Origin: Rhodobacteraceae bacterium Alg231-04
GTDB taxonomy: Bacteria; Pseudomonadota; Alphaproteobacteria; Rhodobacterales; Rhodobacteraceae
Assembly (NCBI GenBank): GCA_900143635.1
Contig: FREY01000007.1
Span: 152,627-216,626, forward strand
Direction: 5' to 3'
Length of the DNA: 64,000 nt
Shown: in pieces, positions 24,679 through 33,347 of the stretch
Layout: the number at the start of each line of letters is the position of its first letter
How positions within the stretch are numbered: the first letter of the stretch is position 1
Position numbers and translations under genes: made by a program
The notes under the pieces: model-generated
Seen by the model: only the letters and a program-made list of their open reading frames with translations
Databases searched by the model: none
What the model was told of the DNA's origin: nothing

Positions 24679-25911
24679 ATGGGCGACGCCAAGACAATTC
24701 TTGTCGCAGGGACATATGACACCAAAGATGACGAGCTGGGCTATCTGGCCGACGTTATCCGCGGTCAGGGCGGCCATGTGCTGACCATGGATGTGAGCGT
24801 GCTGGGTGATCCCAGCCAGCCCACCGATCTCTCCAAACACGACGTGGCGGCGGCGGGTGGCTCTTCGATAGAAGAGGCGATTGCCTCAGGCAATGAAAAC
24901 ATCGCTATGCAGATCATGGCGCGTGGTTCGGCGGCAGCGGCGCTGAAGCTCTACATGGATGGCGAGATTGACGGCGTCATCGTGCTGGGTGGCACCATGG
25001 GCACCGATCTGGCGCTTGACCTCTGTGCGGCACTGCCGGTTGGCGTTCCGAAATATGTGGTCTCCACCGTGTCCTTTTCCGCGCTGATCCCGCCGGAGCG
25101 TCTGCCGTCTGACGTGCAGATGATCCTCTGGGCCGGCGGGCTTTACGGGTTGAACTCGATCTGCAAGGCCTCACTGTCGCAAGCAGCGGGCGCCGTGCTG
25201 GGGGCCGCGCGCGCGGTGGAAAAACCCAAGCGGGACAAGCCGCTGATCGGCATGACCTCCTTCGGCAAGACCGTGCTGCGCTATATGGTGACGCTGAAGC
25301 CCGCACTAGAGGAACGCGGCTATGAGGTTGCGGTGTTCCACGCCACCGGCATGGGTGGGCGGGCGTTTGAAAGCCTGGCCGCCGAGGGTGCCTTTGCCGC
25401 GGTCTTTGATTTCGCCAGTCAGGAAGTCAGCAATCACATGTTTGGTGGCCTGTCTGCGGGTGCAGACCGGATGACCAATGCCGGCAGGTCCGGCACGCCG
25501 CAGCTGGTCGCACCGGGCTGCTATGATCTGGTGGATTTCGTCGGCTGGCAGCCGGTGCCGCGCAAGTTGGAAGGCAAAGAGGCCCATGCCCATAACCGCC
25601 TGCTGACCAGTGCCATGCTGGACGCAGATGAACGTCGCGATGTGGCGCGCACCATCTGCGAAAAACTCTCCTCTGCCACCGGTCCTGTGGCCTTCCTGCT
25701 GCCCGAACAGGGCGGTAATGAATGGGACCGTCCGGGCGGAGAGCTGCATGACGCCGAAGGGCTGGGTGCCTTTTGTGCCGAGATGAAAGCGCATGTCCCT
25801 GGCAATGTGCAGCTGCACGCGCTGGACACGCATATCAACGATGCGGCCTTCTGTGAGGCGGCGCTGGAAATCTTTGATGGCTGGCGGGCCAACGGAACTA
25901 TTGCAGACTGA
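24679..25911 (+). CDS. Tm-1-like ATP-binding domain protein (UPF0261)
   Basis: A 410-residue protein of the Tm-1/UPF0261 family, full length. 'ILVAGTYDTKDDELGYLADV' and 'VIVLGGTMGTDLALDLCAAL' mark the N-terminal nucleotide-binding domain (about 1-190), and 'LIGMTSFGKTVLRYMVTLK' and 'FHATGMGGRAFESLAAEG' the C-terminal TIM-barrel-like domain. The plant Tm-1 protein binds ATP and blocks tobamovirus replication; the bacterial role is unknown. It is 15 bases after the kinase gene and ends the operon. Its conserved place with catabolic enzymes suggests a metabolic function. Confidence 0.85.
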   Translation: MGDAKTILVAGTYDTKDDELGYLADVIRGQGGHVLTMDVSVLGDPSQPTDLSKHDVAAAGGSSIEEAIASGNENIAMQIMARGSAAAALKLYMDGEIDGVIVLGGTMGTDLALDLCAALPVGVPKYVVSTVSFSALIPPERLPSDVQMILWAGGLYGLNSICKASLSQAAGAVLGAARAVEKPKRDKPLIGMTSFGKTVLRYMVTLKPALEERGYEVAVFHATGMGGRAFESLAAEGAFAAVFDFASQEVSNHMFGGLSAGADRMTNAGRSGTPQLVAPGCYDLVDFVGWQPVPRKLEGKEAHAHNRLLTSAMLDADERRDVARTICEKLSSATGPVAFLLPEQGGNEWDRPGGELHDAEGLGAFCAEMKAHVPGNVQLHALDTHINDAAFCEAALEIFDGWRANGTIAD

Positions 25912-25923
25912 CCGGACGGTCGG
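25908..25923. promoter_or_regulatory. TetR/PaaR-type operator-like palindrome
   Basis: CTGACCGGACGGTCGG, a 16-bp palindrome with one mismatch, overlapping the stop codon of the Tm-1-like gene and 193 bases before the fad operon start. It shares the CCGACCG-N2-CGGTCGG pattern with 12988-13003. Confidence 0.42.
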
Positions 25924-25927
25924 CTAA

Positions 25928-25948
25928 TCTCCCGCCAACCGCGGGAGA
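25928..25948 (+). terminator. Hairpin after the catabolic operon
   Basis: TCTCCCGC / GCGGGAGA, 8-bp stem with a 5-base loop, 17 bases after the stop of the Tm-1-like gene. No T run follows, so termination is plausible but not certain. The rest of the 204-bp gap to the next gene holds no gene. Confidence 0.5.
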
Positions 25949-26115
25949 CTCAGACATCGAGCAGAACTGGCATTTGCCGGTCCGGCCCGTTTCGGGGAAA
26001 CCCGTTGCGGGCCGTTGCCATTTGCATGCAAGGTCGCCCGCAGGCAGCGATTGAACGCGCACAAAGACAGTGTGCACCCGTCCCAGAGGGCGGCAGGGAA
26101 CAAAAGGATGAGTAG

Positions 26116-28203
26116 ATGACGGACGCCATTACATATGAGCGCATCGGGGATATCGCGGTTTTGAAAGCACAGAACCCGCCAGTGAATGCGCTGGGCGTCG
26201 ACGTGCGCCGGGGTCTGCTGGCTGGCATCGAACAGGCCGAAGCGGACGGGGTCAAAGCGGTTCTTATCTATGGTGACGGGCGCACATACTTTGCTGGCGC
26301 TGATATTCGCGAGTTTGGCAAGACGCCGCTGGAGCCCTATCTGCCTGATCTCTGCAATCGTATCGAAGCCTCGCCGCTGATCGTGGTCTCTGCCATGCAT
26401 GGCACCGCGCTAGGTGGCGGGCTGGAAATTGCCCTGTCCTCGCATTACCGCGTCGCGGTGCCCTCGGCCCGGATGGGCCTGCCGGAAGTGAACCTCGGCC
26501 TGATGCCCGGCGCTGGCGGTACCCAGCGTCTGCCGCGGCTGACCGGCGTTGAGGCCGCGATCGGGATCATCACATCCGGCCGTCAGGTCGACGCCACCGA
26601 GGCTCTGGAGTTGGGTGTTGTCGACAAGATCACGGAGGGAGACCCGCGCGAGATCGGCTTGGCTTACGTGAAGGAACTTCTGGATGCCGGTGTCGTGCGT
26701 CGCGCAACCGGTGAACTGCCGCTGGCCTCGGGTGTGGATTTTGACGCCGAATATGATCGGGTTCTGAAGAAAGGCCGTGGCCAGTTGTCTCCTGCTGTTG
26801 CAGTGCGCGGTATTCAGGCCGCCGTTGAGGCGGACAGCTTTCTGGCCGGTATGAAGCGCGAGCGCGAATTGTTCATGGAACTGATGGAAACCGACCAGCG
26901 TCAGGGTCTGATCCACGCCTTCTTCTCGGAGCGCGCGGTTTCTAAACTGCCGGAACTGAAAGGTGTTGAGTCCCGCGCACTGAATGCCATGGGCGTGATC
27001 GGCGGCGGCACCATGGGGGCGGGCATCGCCACGGCGGCCCTGCTGGCCAACCTGCCGGTGGTGCTGATCGAAATGACCGGAGAAGCCACCGCCATGGCGC
27101 GTGGCCGCATCGAGGGCAATCTGGAAGGCGCGCTGAAACGTGGCAAGATCTCTCAGGAAAAATACGATCACCTGACCGGTGAAGCGCTGGTGCTGTCCAC
27201 TGACTATGCCGCCTTGTCGGATGTGGATCTGGTGGTCGAGGCCGTGTTCGAAAGCATGGACGTGAAACGCGATGTCTTTGGCAAGCTGGACGCCCATTGC
27301 AAACCGGGCGCGGTGCTGGCGTCGAACACCTCCTATTTGGACGTGGACGAGATCGCCGCCGCCACCTCGCGCCCGCAGGACGTGGTTGGGCTGCATTTCT
27401 TCTCGCCCGCCCATATCATGAAGCTGCTGGAAGTCGTGGTCGCCAAAGAGACCTCGCCCGAAACACTTGCCACCGGCTTTGCGCTGGGCAAACTGTTGAA
27501 GAAAGTCGCCGTGCGGTCCGGCATCTGTGACGGTTTCATTGGCAACCGGATCATGAATGCCTACCGTCGAGCGGCGGAATACATGGTGCTGGACGGGGCG
27601 TCTCCGTACCAGGTCGACAAGGTTGTGACCGGATTTGGCTTCCCGATGGGGCCCTTTGCTATGGGTGATCTGGCCGGTCTGGACATCAACTGGGCCGCCC
27701 GCAAACGCCGCGCGCCGACGCGGGATGCGCGCGAGCGGGTGCCGATGTTCTATGAAATGCTCTGCGAGGGCGGCGATTTTGGCCAGAAGACCGGCAAGGG
27801 TTTCTATATCTACGAGGAAGGCAAACGCGGCGGCGTGCCGAACCCGGCGGTGGCTGAATTGATTGCCAAGGATCAGGCGCAGCAAGGTGTGACCGCGCGG
27901 GATTTCTCGGATGAAGAAGTGCTGCGCCGCTATATGTGCGCCATGGTGAACGAGGCCGCCAAAGTGGTAGGTGAAGGCATCGCGCAGCGCTCCTTGGACG
28001 TGGATATGGTCATGCTGTTCGGCTACGGCTTCCCGCGCTTCTTCGGCGGGCCGCTCAAGTGGGCTGACATTCAGGGTCTGGAGGCTGTGCTGGCGGATAT
28101 CAAATCCTACGCCAGGGCGGATGATTTCTTCTGGGCACCGGCACCGTTGCTGGAACAGCTGGTGGCGGAGGGCAAGTCCTTCGACGATCTGAACAAAGGA
28201 TAA
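26116..28203 (+). CDS. fadJ: Bifunctional enoyl-CoA hydratase / 3-hydroxyacyl-CoA dehydrogenase
   Basis: A 695-residue multifunctional beta-oxidation enzyme. The N-terminal crotonase domain has '[19 protein letters not shown]' and '[20 protein letters not shown]' (catalytic Glu). From about residue 290 come the NAD-binding '[20 protein letters not shown]', the catalytic His in '[17 protein letters not shown]' and the C-terminal dimerisation domain. Length fits the FadJ/peroxisomal MFE1 type, not the larger FadB. The thiolase gene begins 5 bases later. In this context it could also serve the beta-oxidation steps of phenylacetate breakdown. Confidence 0.93.
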   Translation: MTDAITYERIGDIAVLKAQNPPVNALGVDVRRGLLAGIEQAEADGVKAVLIYGDGRTYFAGADIREFGKTPLEPYLPDLCNRIEASPLIVVSAMHGTALGGGLEIALSSHYRVAVPSARMGLPEVNLGLMPGAGGTQRLPRLTGVEAAIGIITSGRQVDATEALELGVVDKITEGDPREIGLAYVKELLDAGVVRRATGELPLASGVDFDAEYDRVLKKGRGQLSPAVAVRGIQAAVEADSFLAGMKRERELFMELMETDQRQGLIHAFFSERAVSKLPELKGVESRALNAMGVIGGGTMGAGIATAALLANLPVVLIEMTGEATAMARGRIEGNLEGALKRGKISQEKYDHLTGEALVLSTDYAALSDVDLVVEAVFESMDVKRDVFGKLDAHCKPGAVLASNTSYLDVDEIAAATSRPQDVVGLHFFSPAHIMKLLEVVVAKETSPETLATGFALGKLLKKVAVRSGICDGFIGNRIMNAYRRAAEYMVLDGASPYQVDKVVTGFGFPMGPFAMGDLAGLDINWAARKRRAPTRDARERVPMFYEMLCEGGDFGQKTGKGFYIYEEGKRGGVPNPAVAELIAKDQAQQGVTARDFSDEEVLRRYMCAMVNEAAKVVGEGIAQRSLDVDMVMLFGYGFPRFFGGPLKWADIQGLEAVLADIKSYARADDFFWAPAPLLEQLVAEGKSFDDLNKG

Positions 28204-28207
28204 TCTC

Positions 28208-29383
28208 ATGAAACAGGCGGTCATCGTCTCTGCCGCCCGCACCGGGCTGGCGAAATCCTTTCGCGGGTCGTTCAACATGACCCATGGCGCCACCATGGGC
28301 GGGCATGCGGTGGCCGCTGCAGTGGAGCGCGCCGGCATCGACGGTGCAGAGATCGAAGACGCCATCATCGGCTGCGGCTTCCCCGAAGGCGCGACAGGCC
28401 AGAACATCGCCCGCCAGATCGCCATCCGCGCCGGGCTGCCGGTGACGGCATCGGGCATGACGGTGAACCGTTTTTGTTCGTCTGGGCTGCAATCCATCGC
28501 ACTGGCGGCGCATCAGATCATGGCCGAGGGCGCAGGCCCGATGGTGGCAGGCGGTGTCGAAAGCATCTCGATGGTGCAACCGCAGATCAAGAGCGCGCGC
28601 GAAGCCTGGATCGAGGAACATAAGCCCGCGATCTACATGGAGATGATCGAAACGGCGGATATCGTGGCGCAACGCTATAGGATCAGCCGCGAAGAACAGG
28701 ATGCCTATGGGTTGCGCAGCCAGCAGCGAATTGCCGCGGCGCAGGACGCCGGGCTGTTTTCAGACGAAATCGTGCCAATGCAGACCACCATGGCGGTGAA
28801 GGACCGCGAAACCGGTGAGGTCTCGCAGCGCGAAGTCACCGTGGACCGCGACGAATGCAACCGACCCGGCACCACGGCCGATGGGTTGGCGGGGCTGGCT
28901 CCTGTGCGCGGGGAGGGGCAGTTTGTTACCGCAGGCAATGCCTCGCAGCTGTCGGATGGGGCAGCCGCATTGGTGCTGATGGATGCTGATGATGCCGAAA
29001 AACGCGGGCTTGAACCGCTGGGCGCCTTCAAGGGCTTCCGCGTTGCCGGTTGTGAACCCGATGAGATGGGCATCGGCCCGGTCTTTGCTGTACCCCGTCT
29101 GCTGCAGCGCCACGGGCTGACAATGCAGGACATTGACCTGTGGGAGCTGAACGAGGCCTTTGCGTCGCAGGCGCTTTACTGTCGTGATCGGCTGGGCATT
29201 GATCCCGAGATCTGCAACGTCAACGGCGGCTCCATCGCCATCGGACATCCCTTTGGCATGACCGGCGCGCGGATGGCCGGGCACCTGATGTACGAGGGAC
29301 AGCGCCGTGGTGCCAAGCTGGGCGTGGCGACCATGTGTATCGGCGGCGGCATGGGCGCGGCTGGGCTGTTTGAGATCTACTGA
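28208..29383 (+). CDS. fadA: Acetyl-CoA C-acyltransferase (3-ketoacyl-CoA thiolase)
   Basis: A 391-residue thiolase. The nucleophilic Cys is in 'NRFCSSGLQSIALAAHQ', then '[17 protein letters not shown]', 'GGSIAIGHPFGMTGAR' and 'TMCIGGGMGAAGLFEIY' complete the active site. It forms an operon with the multifunctional enzyme, giving thiolytic cleavage of 3-ketoacyl-CoA. The gene symbol reflects the paired FadA role; chain-length specificity is unknown. Confidence 0.92.
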   Translation: MKQAVIVSAARTGLAKSFRGSFNMTHGATMGGHAVAAAVERAGIDGAEIEDAIIGCGFPEGATGQNIARQIAIRAGLPVTASGMTVNRFCSSGLQSIALAAHQIMAEGAGPMVAGGVESISMVQPQIKSAREAWIEEHKPAIYMEMIETADIVAQRYRISREEQDAYGLRSQQRIAAAQDAGLFSDEIVPMQTTMAVKDRETGEVSQREVTVDRDECNRPGTTADGLAGLAPVRGEGQFVTAGNASQLSDGAAALVLMDADDAEKRGLEPLGAFKGFRVAGCEPDEMGIGPVFAVPRLLQRHGLTMQDIDLWELNEAFASQALYCRDRLGIDPEICNVNGGSIAIGHPFGMTGARMAGHLMYEGQRRGAKLGVATMCIGGGMGAAGLFEIY

Positions 29384-29461
29384 TCCTTTCACGCGGCTTG
29401 TGGCCTCGTTAGGCACAAGCCTCCCCGCCCCTAAGCGGACAGAATATAAACGGAGCCCGCC

Positions 29462-29890
29462 ATGACCGCAGATACCCCCGGTTCATCCGATGCCGCCCGC
29501 CTGATCACTGATCCGGGCTGCCAACAGATGGTTGGCTACCGAACGGAGGTATTTGCGGGTGAGGGCCGGGCCGTGGTCTCGCTGGACATGGATCCCCGCC
29601 ACTGCAACCGCCACGGCATTCTGCATGGGGGCATGGCGGCAACCCTTCTGGATGTGGCATGTGGGCAGGCTGCCGCCGGCTATTTTGACCCCAGCGATCC
29701 GCCGCCGGTGGTGACGGTGTCCCTGAACCTGTCCTACGTTGCATCGGCGCAGAGCGGTACGCGGATTGCTGAGGGCACGGTGGTCGGCGGCGGGCGCTCT
29801 ATTCTTCATGCCCGCGGTGAGCTGCGCGACGATACAGGCAGGATACTGGCCAGCGCGACCGGTGTTTTCCGGCGCCTAGGCCGTCGATAA
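29462..29890 (+). CDS. PaaI-type hotdog-fold thioesterase
   Basis: A 142-residue hotdog protein. 'HCNRHGILHGGMAATLLDVA' is the HGG motif region of PaaI/YbgC-like acyl-CoA thioesterases, followed by 'VTVSLNLSYVASAQSGTRI'. It would hydrolyse acyl- or aryl-CoA esters, possibly dead-end CoA intermediates of the fad or paa pathway. It lies 78 bases after the thiolase gene and is likely the last gene of that operon. Confidence 0.87.
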   Translation: MTADTPGSSDAARLITDPGCQQMVGYRTEVFAGEGRAVVSLDMDPRHCNRHGILHGGMAATLLDVACGQAAAGYFDPSDPPPVVTVSLNLSYVASAQSGTRIAEGTVVGGGRSILHARGELRDDTGRILASATGVFRRLGRR

Positions 29891-30035
29891 TGTGTTTTCA
29901 GGGCGATGTTGGGCTTTTGTTCTGATTAACTGTCCTTTTGTTCAGGTAAATTGGCTTTTTGATCGGATTTTCTGGAGAAACATCCCGTAATCGGGCTATA
30001 TAAAATCTGAACCTAGGTACTTTTTTGGAACAGCT

Positions 30036-31226
30036 ATGACCCGCTGGCATGACCTTTTAGATCAGCACCTTAAAGCACGTCCGCATGATATCGCCCTGAC
30101 TGACAGTACCGGCACTTGCTGGTCTTCAGCAGAGCTGGATGCGGCATCCAATGCGATTGCGGCCCGGTTGCTGGATGCTGGCGTTCGGATTGATGACCGG
30201 GTTGTCGTGCTGAGCGGAAACTGCGGGCCAGCGGTGGCGGCGATGGCTGCGTGCTCGCGATTGGCGGCTGTTGCGGTTCCGATCGATGCGCGGGTCAGCC
30301 CGGCAGAATTGCAAGCCATTCTGGACGATTGTCGCCCGGCCATCATCTTGTACTGCACGAAGGCCTCAGCTGAAGCCCGCGCGCATGCCAAAGGAACACA
30401 GACCACTTTGCTCGGCGGTGATTGGGGGCGCATGCTGATGTCCCGTCTGTTTGTAACCCATCCGGCAGAAAACACGGGGCTGGGCGTGATTTTTTACCGT
30501 CATGCAAACGTGCCCCCGCCAACCGCCAGCGCAGCGGGGCTGATGTTCAGCCATGAAAGCCTGATTTACGCCGCCGAGGCCTTTGCCGCCTTTGTTAGCC
30601 TGCGGCCGGGTGATCAGGTCGCCGGAACCCTGCCAGTTTCAATTTCGTCTGGTTTCACAGCGGGTATTCTGGCGGCATTGGTGTCCGGTGCGCGGGTGAT
30701 GCTGGAGACGAACTTCTCGGTCGAAGACCTTCGGACGGCATTGGCCTGTGGGGCCACCCATCTTTTGGCCGCTCATCCAATGCTTGAGAAACTCACCGGT
30801 GCGGACCTTGAAGAAGAAATCTCGGTGTCTGCCCCAACCCTGCGCTACATTGCAACGTCTTCGCAGATCAGTGCTGACAACCGGGCGCGGGCAGAACGGG
30901 CACTGGGGGTGATGGTACAGACAGGATATGTGCCGGGACAGGCATCCGGCGGGGTAACCATTACGAAGCGCGAGGCCTGTGATGACGATTTTCAGGCCGG
31001 TTACCTATATGAGCGAACCGAACTTCGTATTGATCCGCAGGCTGGGGCTGAAATCGGTGCCGGGCAGGTGGGGTCAATCCTCGTCCGAGGACCGCAGGTC
31101 ATGATGGGATACTACAGTGCTCCGGATTTGACGCGGCAGTTTCTTGATACGCAGGGCTGGCTTAAGACCGGCGATGTCGGTTGGTTGGACGGTCAGGGCC
31201 TGCTGCATATAACCGGCCGAGAGTGA
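30036..31226 (+). CDS. AMP-binding (ANL) enzyme-like protein, lacking P-loop and C-terminal domain
   Basis: A 396-residue protein with the N-terminal domain of acyl-CoA synthetases. It has 'GILAALVSGARVMLETNFS', 'GSILVRGPQVMMGYYSAPDL' and the ATP-binding WLKTGDVGWLDG. Two things are missing: the phosphate loop (usual YTSGTTGxPKG) is replaced by 'IFYRHANVPPPTASAAGLM' (residues 152-170), and the protein ends at 'HITGRE', just where the approximately 100-residue C-terminal domain with the catalytic lysine should begin. The upstream 145-bp gap is AT-rich and holds no gene. It is either a decayed synthetase or a repurposed, non-adenylating protein. No internal stops are present. Confidence 0.72.
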   Translation: MTRWHDLLDQHLKARPHDIALTDSTGTCWSSAELDAASNAIAARLLDAGVRIDDRVVVLSGNCGPAVAAMAACSRLAAVAVPIDARVSPAELQAILDDCRPAIILYCTKASAEARAHAKGTQTTLLGGDWGRMLMSRLFVTHPAENTGLGVIFYRHANVPPPTASAAGLMFSHESLIYAAEAFAAFVSLRPGDQVAGTLPVSISSGFTAGILAALVSGARVMLETNFSVEDLRTALACGATHLLAAHPMLEKLTGADLEEEISVSAPTLRYIATSSQISADNRARAERALGVMVQTGYVPGQASGGVTITKREACDDDFQAGYLYERTELRIDPQAGAEIGAGQVGSILVRGPQVMMGYYSAPDLTRQFLDTQGWLKTGDVGWLDGQGLLHITGRE

Positions 31227-31231
31227 ACGGC

Positions 31232-31249
31232 CGGGCCATGACTGGCCCG
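31232..31249. terminator. Hairpin between AMP-binding-like gene and rpe
   Basis: CGGGCCA-TGAC-TGGCCCG, a 7-bp stem with 4-base loop, in the 45-bp gap between convergent genes; no clear T run. Confidence 0.5.
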
Positions 31250-31271
31250 ACCCGTGATCATCACGTGGATG

Positions 31272-31961
31272 TCAGGCCCAGCTGCCTTCGGCGGCGGCGC
31301 GGATGTTGCGGATGTTCTCGCCATAGACCGCGCGATTGTCGACCGTGCCACCTTTGAACACGGCAGAGCCGGCAACCAACACATCTGCGCCGGCTTCGGC
31401 CACCAGCGGTGCGGTTTTGGGGTCTACACCGCCGTCAATTTCGATATGTACTGGACGGTCGCCGATCATGTCGCGCAAGCTGCGGATCTTGGCCGTCATG
31501 TCGATGAACTTCTGGCCGCCAAAGCCGGGGTTCACGGTCATCACACAGATCAGATCGGTTAGATCCAGCAGATGCGCCACGGCCTCTGCCGGGGTGCCGG
31601 GGTTCAGGGCAACACCCGCTTTCATGCCTGCGCCGCGAATGGCCTGCAGGGTGCGGTGAATATGCGGGCCCGCCTCGACATGGGCGGTCAGAACATCGGC
31701 GCCGGCATCTGCATAGGCGTCGATGTAAGGATCGACCGGCGCGATCATCAGGTGCACATCCATCACGGTTTTCACATGCGGGCGGAACGCCTTCACGGCA
31801 GCGGGACCAAAGGTGAGGTTGGGCACGAAGTGGCCGTCCATGACGTCCACATGCACCCAATCGGCGCCCTCGGCCTCGATGGCCTGGATCTCTTGGCCGA
31901 AGTTGGCGAAATCAGCAGAAAGGATCGACGGGGCAATCTTGATCTTGCGGTCGAAGGACAT
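31272..31961 (-). CDS. rpe: Ribulose-phosphate 3-epimerase
   Basis: A 229-residue TIM-barrel enzyme that interconverts ribulose 5-phosphate and xylulose 5-phosphate. 'IAPSILSADFANFGQEI', 'VHVDVMDGHFVPNLTFGP', 'CVMTVNPGFGGQKFI' and 'EIDGGVDPKTAPLVAEAGAD' hold the metal-binding His and Asp residues. The ATG at 31961 has GGAAG upstream; in-frame codons up to 32024 give a non-family extension. It stands alone between the AMP-binding-like gene and the DUF1045 gene. Confidence 0.95.
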   Translation of the reverse strand: MSFDRKIKIAPSILSADFANFGQEIQAIEAEGADWVHVDVMDGHFVPNLTFGPAAVKAFRPHVKTVMDVHLMIAPVDPYIDAYADAGADVLTAHVEAGPHIHRTLQAIRGAGMKAGVALNPGTPAEAVAHLLDLTDLICVMTVNPGFGGQKFIDMTAKIRSLRDMIGDRPVHIEIDGGVDPKTAPLVAEAGADVLVAGSAVFKGGTVDNRAVYGENIRNIRAAAEGSWA

Positions 31962-32090
31962 CGGGCGGCTTCCTTGTTCAGTATGGAGTCGCTGCGCATA
32001 TAGCCCGTCCGGGCCGCCATGCACAGGGCCAGCCTGCGCCGGGTCCGGTATTTCGGGTGTTATGGCCGATGGCCCCGCACTGGCCGCCCT

Positions 32091-32783
32091 TCAGCCAGTA
32101 AGCGGGTAGCGCTGGATGAGGTGGAACCGCCCGTCTGTGGCCTCGCCGACCAGCGCAATATCGCGGATCTCAAACGGGGCGGGCAGCAGCGGGCCAAGTG
32201 CCGCGTCAAGTGCGACCTCGACTGCTGGCAAGGCGGGTTTGGGCAGTTTGCTGGTCAGGGTGATGTGAAACTTGAAGGCCTCCATCACGTGAGGATAGCC
32301 CCAGGTTGTCAGGTTGGTCTCTTGTTCGTTGTTCAGGTTTGCCTGCCGTCGCTGCGCCAGTTCTGCATCTGTGGCGGGCGCCCGAAAGGCATCAAGGTCG
32401 CGCACGCAGGCGGCGGAAAGTGCTTTCAGCCGTGCCTCATCCCCGGTGGTGCGCAGGGCAAGGAACCGTCCCAAACGGGCCAGTTCCAACCCCGTCAGGA
32501 TGACCGGCGGCTGGCGGGTTGCCAGTGCGGCGCAGGCCTGATCCAGCGCGGAAACCGTGATTCCTTCGGCCAGTCGCATCGGCGGTTTGAGGGTCGCGTG
32601 CAGCCCGTATTTGCGCGGCGTGCCTGTCAGCGCAGGGATGTCCAGCCCGGTCAGCGCGGCGTGCTGCGGCGGCTGGGGCTCGGTTCTGGTCTCAAGGTCC
32701 CACCCCAGCCAGCTGGTGCCAAGGCGGCCCCATTTTGATGCGGCGGGCGGCGTATAGTAGATCGCGTAGCGCGTGAACGTCAC
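32091..32783 (-). CDS. DUF1045 2H phosphoesterase family protein
   Basis: A 230-residue protein with two HxTx motifs, His62 in GLHATLKPP and His173 in FKFHITLTSKL, the mark of 2H phosphoesterases that open cyclic phosphates or 2',5'-type bonds. The family (DUF1045, 'putative phosphonate metabolism protein') usually lies in C-P lyase (phn) clusters, but no phn gene is seen in the window. The start codon is GTG at 32783 with GGGAGG 6 bases before it. It is separated from the glycan operon by an 87-bp gap holding a hairpin, so it is probably transcribed on its own. Confidence 0.85.
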   Translation of the reverse strand: MTFTRYAIYYTPPAASKWGRLGTSWLGWDLETRTEPQPPQHAALTGLDIPALTGTPRKYGLHATLKPPMRLAEGITVSALDQACAALATRQPPVILTGLELARLGRFLALRTTGDEARLKALSAACVRDLDAFRAPATDAELAQRRQANLNNEQETNLTTWGYPHVMEAFKFHITLTSKLPKPALPAVEVALDAALGPLLPAPFEIRDIALVGEATDGRFHLIQRYPLTG

Positions 32784-32838
32784 AATTGCCTCCCGTACTG
32801 GCGGCTGCGGTTGGTTTTGCCGCAGACATGGGCAGAGG

Positions 32839-32863
32839 GGCCGGGCAGTTAGAATGCCCGGCC
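32839..32863 (-). terminator. Hairpin at the end of the glycan operon
   Basis: GGCCGGGCA / TGCCCGGCC, 9-bp stem with a 7-base loop, 8 bases after the methyltransferase stop. It has no long T run. Confidence 0.6.
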
Positions 32864-32870
32864 AGAGCGT

Positions 32871-33347
32871 TTAGGCCCGGTAGAACATATAGCGGCCTTC
32901 GGGGATGCCTTCGGGGCCGTCGATCTCGTCAATTCCGACCAGCGGCTGGCCGGATACAATCAACCCGCCGGGCACCATCAGCTGTTTGATACCAGGGCTG
33001 AGCCGCGCACTTTCTGCGTGGTCCTGCGCATCGACGCCAATGCCGAAATCATAATGCGCCAGCGCCAGCTTGCGGCCCTGTTCGGCCAGCTTTGCCAGCG
33101 CATCATCGCATTCTCCTTCCAGAAAATCCGCCGCGGGCGGCACGCAGGAGGGGTGGCAGTTCAGCTGCCGGTCCACCACCCAGATCCGCCGGTTTGGCAT
33201 CAGTTCGCGCAGGTGATCGTAAGTGCGCCCGTTGCCGAGCCCCATCTCCAGAACCTCGCCTTCCAGACCGTCGATCTGGCCAACAACCCAGTTGAGCCCG
33301 TCGCGCTGGGCGGTGAGGCGGCGGAGCATGGAATCTAGTCGGCTCAT
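32871..33347 (-). CDS. SAM-dependent methyltransferase-like protein
   Basis: A 158-residue class I SAM-methyltransferase-type protein with motif I 'EVLEMGLGNGRTYDHLRELM' and motif II 'RRIWVVDRQLNCHP'. It is shorter than most active family members and the acceptor-binding half is minimal. It is the last gene of the seven-gene overlapping chain (4-bp overlap with the deacetylase-like gene) and may methylate the product of the glycosyltransferases. Confidence 0.78.
   Translation of the reverse strand: MSRLDSMLRRLTAQRDGLNWVVGQIDGLEGEVLEMGLGNGRTYDHLRELMPNRRIWVVDRQLNCHPSCVPPAADFLEGECDDALAKLAEQGRKLALAHYDFGIGVDAQDHAESARLSPGIKQLMVPGGLIVSGQPLVGIDEIDGPEGIPEGRYMFYRA

Noticed and set aside
26410..28497. 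A 695-codon open frame on the minus strand opposite the fadJ gene
   Set aside because: It mirrors the third-codon pattern of fadJ and encodes His/Gln/Arg-rich sequence with no family; it is a shadow of the real gene.
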